From assembly GCA_002385415.1 (NCBI GenBank), contig DGDL01000058.1, positions 1-27,332 of the forward strand: a DNA stretch of 27,332 nucleotides, given 5' to 3'. Shown piece by piece: positions 23,908 to 27,332 of this stretch. Each line of letters opens with the position of its first letter. The first letter of the stretch is position 1. The notes beneath the pieces are model-generated. The model worked only from the letters and a program-made list of their open reading frames with translations. It searched no databases and was not told where the DNA came from. Both the position numbers and the translations under genes were made by a program. Origin of the DNA: Clostridiales bacterium UBA3953. Its GTDB lineage: Bacteria; Bacillota; Clostridia; Oscillospirales; CAG-272.

Positions 23908-24597
23908 TTATTCGAGCAGCTCGAACTTGTAGCCGACACCCCAAACCGTTTTGATCGTCCACTTGTCGGAAACACCCTCCAGCTTCTCGCGCAGACGTTT
24001 GATGTGGACGTCAACAGTGCGGCTGTCGCCAAGGTAGTCAAAGCTCCAAACTTTGTCGAGCAGCTGATCACGGGTGAATACGCGATTGTAGTTGGATGCA
24101 AGGAAGTAGAGCAGCTCAAGCTCCTTCGGCGGAATATCGACGGGCTTGCCCTTGATCTTCAGCTCATACTTTTGCAGGCTGATTTCGATGTTGTCAAACT
24201 TGATAACTTCATCGTCGGGCTGGTTATCATGAGCGTTGTAGCGGCGGAGCACCGCCTTAACGCGGGCCGAAACTTCTTTCATATCGAAAGGCTTTACAAT
24301 GAAGTCGTCCGCACCAAGCTCAAGACCGAGCACCTTGTCGAACACGTCGCCCTTTGCGGTAATCATAATGATAGGCTTTGAGGATATTTCGCGAATCTCG
24401 CGGCATACCTGCCAGCCGTCCTTTTTGGGCAGCATTATATCGAGCAGGACAAGGTCAGGCTCGTACATTTTAAAAAAGTTTATGGCTTCTGCGCCGTCAT
24501 TGGCGGTTTTAACTTCATATCCTTCATTTTCAAGGTAAAGACGAAGCAAATCACATATGCTGACTTCATCGTCTACTACCAGAATCTTTGTTCCCAT
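23908..24597 (-). CDS. OmpR/PhoB-family response regulator
   Basis: DNA-binding partner of the kinase downstream, 229 residues. The receiver domain (1-120) has VVDDE, the phosphorylation site Asp53 (LVLLDIMLP), the switch Thr in MITAKG and Lys in IVKPFD. The winged-helix effector domain (about 130-229) has PPKELELLYFLASN, the recognition segment RTVDVHIKRLREKLE and the closing TVWGVGYKFE. The frame opens at a GTG (24600), but the adjacent ATG (24597) is 9 bases after GGGAGG. A TATAAT on the minus strand (24653-24648) without a good -35 box could be its promoter, suggesting activated expression. Confidence 0.95.
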   Translation of the reverse strand: MGTKILVVDDEVSICDLLRLYLENEGYEVKTANDGAEAINFFKMYEPDLVLLDIMLPKKDGWQVCREIREISSKPIIMITAKGDVFDKVLGLELGADDFIVKPFDMKEVSARVKAVLRRYNAHDNQPDDEVIKFDNIEISLQKYELKIKGKPVDIPPKELELLYFLASNYNRVFTRDQLLDKVWSFDYLGDSRTVDVHIKRLREKLEGVSDKWTIKTVWGVGYKFELLE

Positions 24598-24725
24598 CAC
24601 AGCGGACCTCCCGAATTATTAAAATCGTTGAATTATCAACTAAGTTCATTATAATGCATATTAAAGGTCATTTGGTTAACTGATTATTAATATTATAATA
24701 ACTTAGGATTAATTTATTCGCCGGC

Positions 24726-24754
24726 TTGAAATAGACATAAAAAATTGCTATCAT
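24726..24754 (+). promoter_or_regulatory. Promoter candidate for ychF
   Basis: TTGAAA (24726-24731) and TATCAT (24749-24754) have 17-base spacing. The leader would be about 120 bases long and AT-rich, with no recognised structure. Confidence 0.45.
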
Positions 24755-24882
24755 ATTTATTATTAAAAAATATTATCGACAAATTGTGGCGGATTACGAC
24801 ATGTGTTGTGCCGCTCTATCTGTGCGATGCAGCCGGATAAAATTAGAATAATTTATGTTTTTAGCAGGAGAGAATAAGATAA

Positions 24883-25974
24883 ATGAAGCTCGGTATAGTA
24901 GGACTGCCTAACGTAGGCAAAAGCACGCTATTCAATGCAATTACATCGGCGGGAGCGGAAGCGGCAAACTATCCGTTTTGCACAATCGAACCCAATGTAG
25001 GCGTGGTCGCCGTGCCGGACAGCAGGCTTGACGTGCTCGCAGAAATGTACAAGCCTGAAAAGGTAACTCCGGCGATTATAGAGTTTGTGGATATTGCAGG
25101 TCTTGTAAAGGGCGCTTCAAAGGGAGAAGGCCTCGGGAACAAGTTCCTTTCACATATTCGCGAAGTTGACGCAATTGTGCATGTTGTTCGCTGCTTTGAG
25201 GATGAAAACATTATCCACGTCGACGGCAGCGTAGATCCCGTTCGCGACGTGGAAACAATAGAGACAGAGCTGCTTTTAGCCGATATTGAGATGATTGAAC
25301 GAAGGCTTGAGCGTGCAAAAAAAGCGCTGAAAGGGGACAAATCTGTCGAGTCGGAAGTTGAGCTTTTCACTCGTGTACTCGAGTGGCTGAGCTCCGGCAA
25401 GCCCGTTCGTGCGCTTGAGCTTAGCAAAGAGGAGATTGCGGCGATGGCGGACACGCCGCTCTTAACACGCAAGCCGGTTATTTATGCGGCTAACCTGTCG
25501 GAGGCCGAGCTTGCTGACCCGTGCTCCAACCCTCACTATCGGAAGCTCGCCGGGCTTGCTGCGGAGCAGGGCGCTGAAATAATGCCGATATCGGCGGCTA
25601 TTGAATCGGAGCTTGCCGAGCTTGAGTCAGATGAAAAGACGGCATTCCTTGAGGAACTCGGAATCGAGGAATCTGGTCTTGACAGGCTTATCAGAGCAAG
25701 CTACAGATTGCTCGGTCTTATCAGCTACTTTACCGCCGGTCCGAAAGAGGTTCGCGCCTGGACGATAAAGCGAGGAACCAAAGCACCTCAGGCGGCCGGC
25801 AAGATTCACAGCGACTTTGAACGCGGGTTTATCCGTGCCGAGATTGTGGCATACGACGACCTTATCGCCTGCGGCTCTATTACCGCTGCGAAAGAAAAAG
25901 GCCTGGTACGCAGCGAAGGCAAGGAATATGTAATGTGCGACGGAGACGTCACACTGTTCAGATTCAACGTTTAA
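24883..25974 (+). CDS. ychF: Redox-regulated ATPase / Obg-family protein YchF
   Basis: Universal ribosome-associated P-loop protein of the TRAFAC class that binds ATP rather than GTP. Its 363 residues are the usual length. The P-loop is GLPNVGKST (7-15), followed by ANYPFCTIEPNVG (switch I region), DIAGLVKGASKGEGLGNKFL (the DxxG-type motif with the YchF-specific continuation), a helical coiled-coil insertion (about 125-200, ELLLADIEMIERRLERAKKA), and a C-terminal TGS domain (about 280-362) with YFTAGPKEVRAWTI, DFERGFIRAEI and FRFNV at the end. The ATG follows AGGAGAG by about 12 bases. The methyltransferase gene follows on the same strand after 54 bases. Confidence 0.97.
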   Translation: MKLGIVGLPNVGKSTLFNAITSAGAEAANYPFCTIEPNVGVVAVPDSRLDVLAEMYKPEKVTPAIIEFVDIAGLVKGASKGEGLGNKFLSHIREVDAIVHVVRCFEDENIIHVDGSVDPVRDVETIETELLLADIEMIERRLERAKKALKGDKSVESEVELFTRVLEWLSSGKPVRALELSKEEIAAMADTPLLTRKPVIYAANLSEAELADPCSNPHYRKLAGLAAEQGAEIMPISAAIESELAELESDEKTAFLEELGIEESGLDRLIRASYRLLGLISYFTAGPKEVRAWTIKRGTKAPQAAGKIHSDFERGFIRAEIVAYDDLIACGSITAAKEKGLVRSEGKEYVMCDGDVTLFRFNV

Positions 25975-25981
25975 ACATGCA

Positions 25982-25998
25982 GGGGGCAAAAAGCCCCC
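25982..25998 (+). terminator. Short GC hairpin after ychF
   Basis: GGGGGC and GCCCCC pair around AAAAA, 8 bases past the ychF stop. There is no U-tract, so termination would be weak and ychF may read through into the next gene. Confidence 0.35.
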
Positions 25999-26028
25999 AA
26001 TGAATTTCTACTGATAATTTGATTGAAG

Positions 26029-27332
26029 ATGAGCATAAAAAACTATAAAAATAAAATTTTCACAGCAAATATTACCGACTTAAATAATTTGGGGTACGGA
26101 GTTTGCCGCGTTGACGGCATTGTAACTTTTGTTGGAAGAGCAGTAGAAGGGGACACTGCGAAAATTAAGATAATAAAAACGGCGCGCGACTACATGGTGG
26201 CACGCATCGAGGAGATAATCGAGCCGTCGCCGTTTCGCATCCAGCCGGAATGTCCGGCATCCCGCAAATGCGGCGGCTGTGTATACGATTTGGTCACATA
26301 CGAGCGCGAGCTTGAGCTGAAGCGGCGCTATGTTGAGGGCGCAATGCGAAAACACAGGCTGGATGTCAATGTTGCGCCGGTTACAAGTGACGGTCGCATG
26401 TGGGGCTGGCGAAATAAGGTGCAGTATCCGGTCGGAGAGAATTGGGAAATAGGATATTATCGCCGGCACACACACGAAATTTCTGGTGTTGCCGATTGCG
26501 GGCTGGAGGCAAAACCGCTTCAAGGCATTGCGCCGTTTATTGCGGAGTGGCTGAAAAAGTACCGTATCCCAGCGCGGCATATATATTTGCGCTGCGGCGA
26601 GGGTACGGGCGAAATTATGGCATGTGTTGTGACGCAATCGGAGGCTTTCCCGAAATCGGACGAGTTTGCGTCTGCGTTGACGGAGAGATTTCCCTCGGTT
26701 GTGAGCATCATGCAGAATGTCAACCCGGACGACACAAATGTGATACTTGGGAGGCGCTGGCGGCTGCTTTGGGGCAGGGAATACATCGAGGACACGCTTT
26801 GCGGTTGCCGGTTCAGGATTGCGGCCCAGACGTTTTATCAGGTTAACCGCGGCTGCGCGGAGCTGCTTTACAGATGTGCGGCCGAGCTTACATTTGAAGC
26901 TGCGGCTGGCGGCGAGACATTTAGGCTTGCAGACCTCTATTGTGGTGCGGGCACAATAGGAATTTGCGCAGCATCCATGCGCCCTGGTGTGAAGCTGACG
27001 GGGATAGAGGTGACGCCCGAGGCAGTCGAAAACGCTGCATACAATGCTCGGGTGAACGGGTTAACCGATGCGGAATTTATCTGCGCCGAGATAGGTGACG
27101 GTTTCGAGCTTCCCGAGGCTGTGCGCACGGCTGACGCGGTAATAGTCGACCCGCCTCGCAAGGGGCTTGCCGGCGGGCTGATCGATGCGCTGGCCGATGC
27201 GGGCGTGGGGCGTGTGGTATATATCTCGTGCAACCCCGACACACTTGCACGCGACATGGCGCTTTTCGCGCAGCGTGGCTATGCATATGGCACGGTGATG
27301 CCGTTTGATATGTTTCCGCGCACGGGGCATGT
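26029..27332 (+). CDS. 23S rRNA (uracil-5-)-methyltransferase, RumA family (partial)
   Basis: SAM-dependent enzyme that methylates a uridine of 23S rRNA (RlmD/RlmCD/RumA family). About 434 codons are visible and the 3' end lies beyond the window. An N-terminal TRAM-like domain (about 8-60, NITDLNNLGYGVCRVDG) is followed by the [4Fe-4S] cysteines CPASRKCGGC, the SAM-binding motif LADLYCGAGTIGICA, IVDPPRKGL and the catalytic Cys in YISCNPDTLARD. The right edge cuts the protein at FPRTGH, the usual near-terminal motif, so only a few residues are missing. The ATG at 26029 has a weak site (TTGAAG). An earlier start is unlikely because the frame begins as this family usually does. Confidence 0.94.
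   Translation, partial: MSIKNYKNKIFTANITDLNNLGYGVCRVDGIVTFVGRAVEGDTAKIKIIKTARDYMVARIEEIIEPSPFRIQPECPASRKCGGCVYDLVTYERELELKRRYVEGAMRKHRLDVNVAPVTSDGRMWGWRNKVQYPVGENWEIGYYRRHTHEISGVADCGLEAKPLQGIAPFIAEWLKKYRIPARHIYLRCGEGTGEIMACVVTQSEAFPKSDEFASALTERFPSVVSIMQNVNPDDTNVILGRRWRLLWGREYIEDTLCGCRFRIAAQTFYQVNRGCAELLYRCAAELTFEAAAGGETFRLADLYCGAGTIGICAASMRPGVKLTGIEVTPEAVENAAYNARVNGLTDAEFICAEIGDGFELPEAVRTADAVIVDPPRKGLAGGLIDALADAGVGRVVYISCNPDTLARDMALFAQRGYAYGTVMPFDMFPRTGH

Overview
The window looks like chromosomal DNA from an anaerobic Clostridia-type Firmicute of roughly 50% GC. The evidence is a type III glutamine synthetase, a biotin-dependent Na+-pumping decarboxylase operon, a glycyl-radical-enzyme activase, a Firmicute-type Fe-S amidophosphoribosyltransferase, a tetrahydrofolate (THF) riboswitch in front of folT, a G5/M23 peptidase and an IS3-family remnant. 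Strong AGGAGG-type ribosome sites and consensus sigma-A promoters recur. I cannot name the species.

Layout. Positions 1-4112 (minus strand) hold purF-carA-carB, three glutamine-consuming genes; carB runs off the left edge. Between purF and its promoter lies what reads as a decayed GXGXG (glutamate-synthase-like) gene. Divergently, 4544-6757 (plus) is glnN, with a consensus promoter followed at once by a terminator-like hairpin. Positions 7007-8115 (minus) are a monocistronic CE7-like esterase. Positions 8169-9827 (plus) are a membrane-anchored G5/M23 murein peptidase with a strong terminator. Positions 10010-13109 (plus) are a two-gene unit: an uncharacterised deacetylase-like carbohydrate protein and a solute-binding lipoprotein without permeases.

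Positions 13198-15900 (minus) form a folate-salvage operon: promoter, THF riboswitch, SD-masking terminator hairpin, 20-codon upstream ORF, folT with a C-terminal helix-turn-helix-like extension, then folC. It appears to end on a hairpin inherited from a truncated IS3-family element. Positions 16042-20959 (minus) are a five-gene Na+-pump operon encoding an acyl-CoA-type carboxyltransferase, OadG, a biotin carrier, OadB and OadA. Carrying two carboxyltransferases with one biotin carrier, it could work as a decarboxylase pump or as a transcarboxylase. Positions 21239-22248 (minus) are a glycyl-radical activase without its enzyme. Positions 22374-24597 (minus) are an OmpR-type response regulator and its histidine kinase. 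Positions 24726 to the right edge (plus) are ychF and a partial 23S rRNA uracil-5-methyltransferase of the RumA family.

Most of the content is core metabolism. The parts most worth a second look are the layered folT leader, the FolT extension, the divergent carboxyltransferase in the pump operon, the gene relics between purF and glnN, and the IS hairpin that seems to serve as the folate operon's terminator. I saw no tRNA, rRNA, CRISPR array, prophage or defence system.
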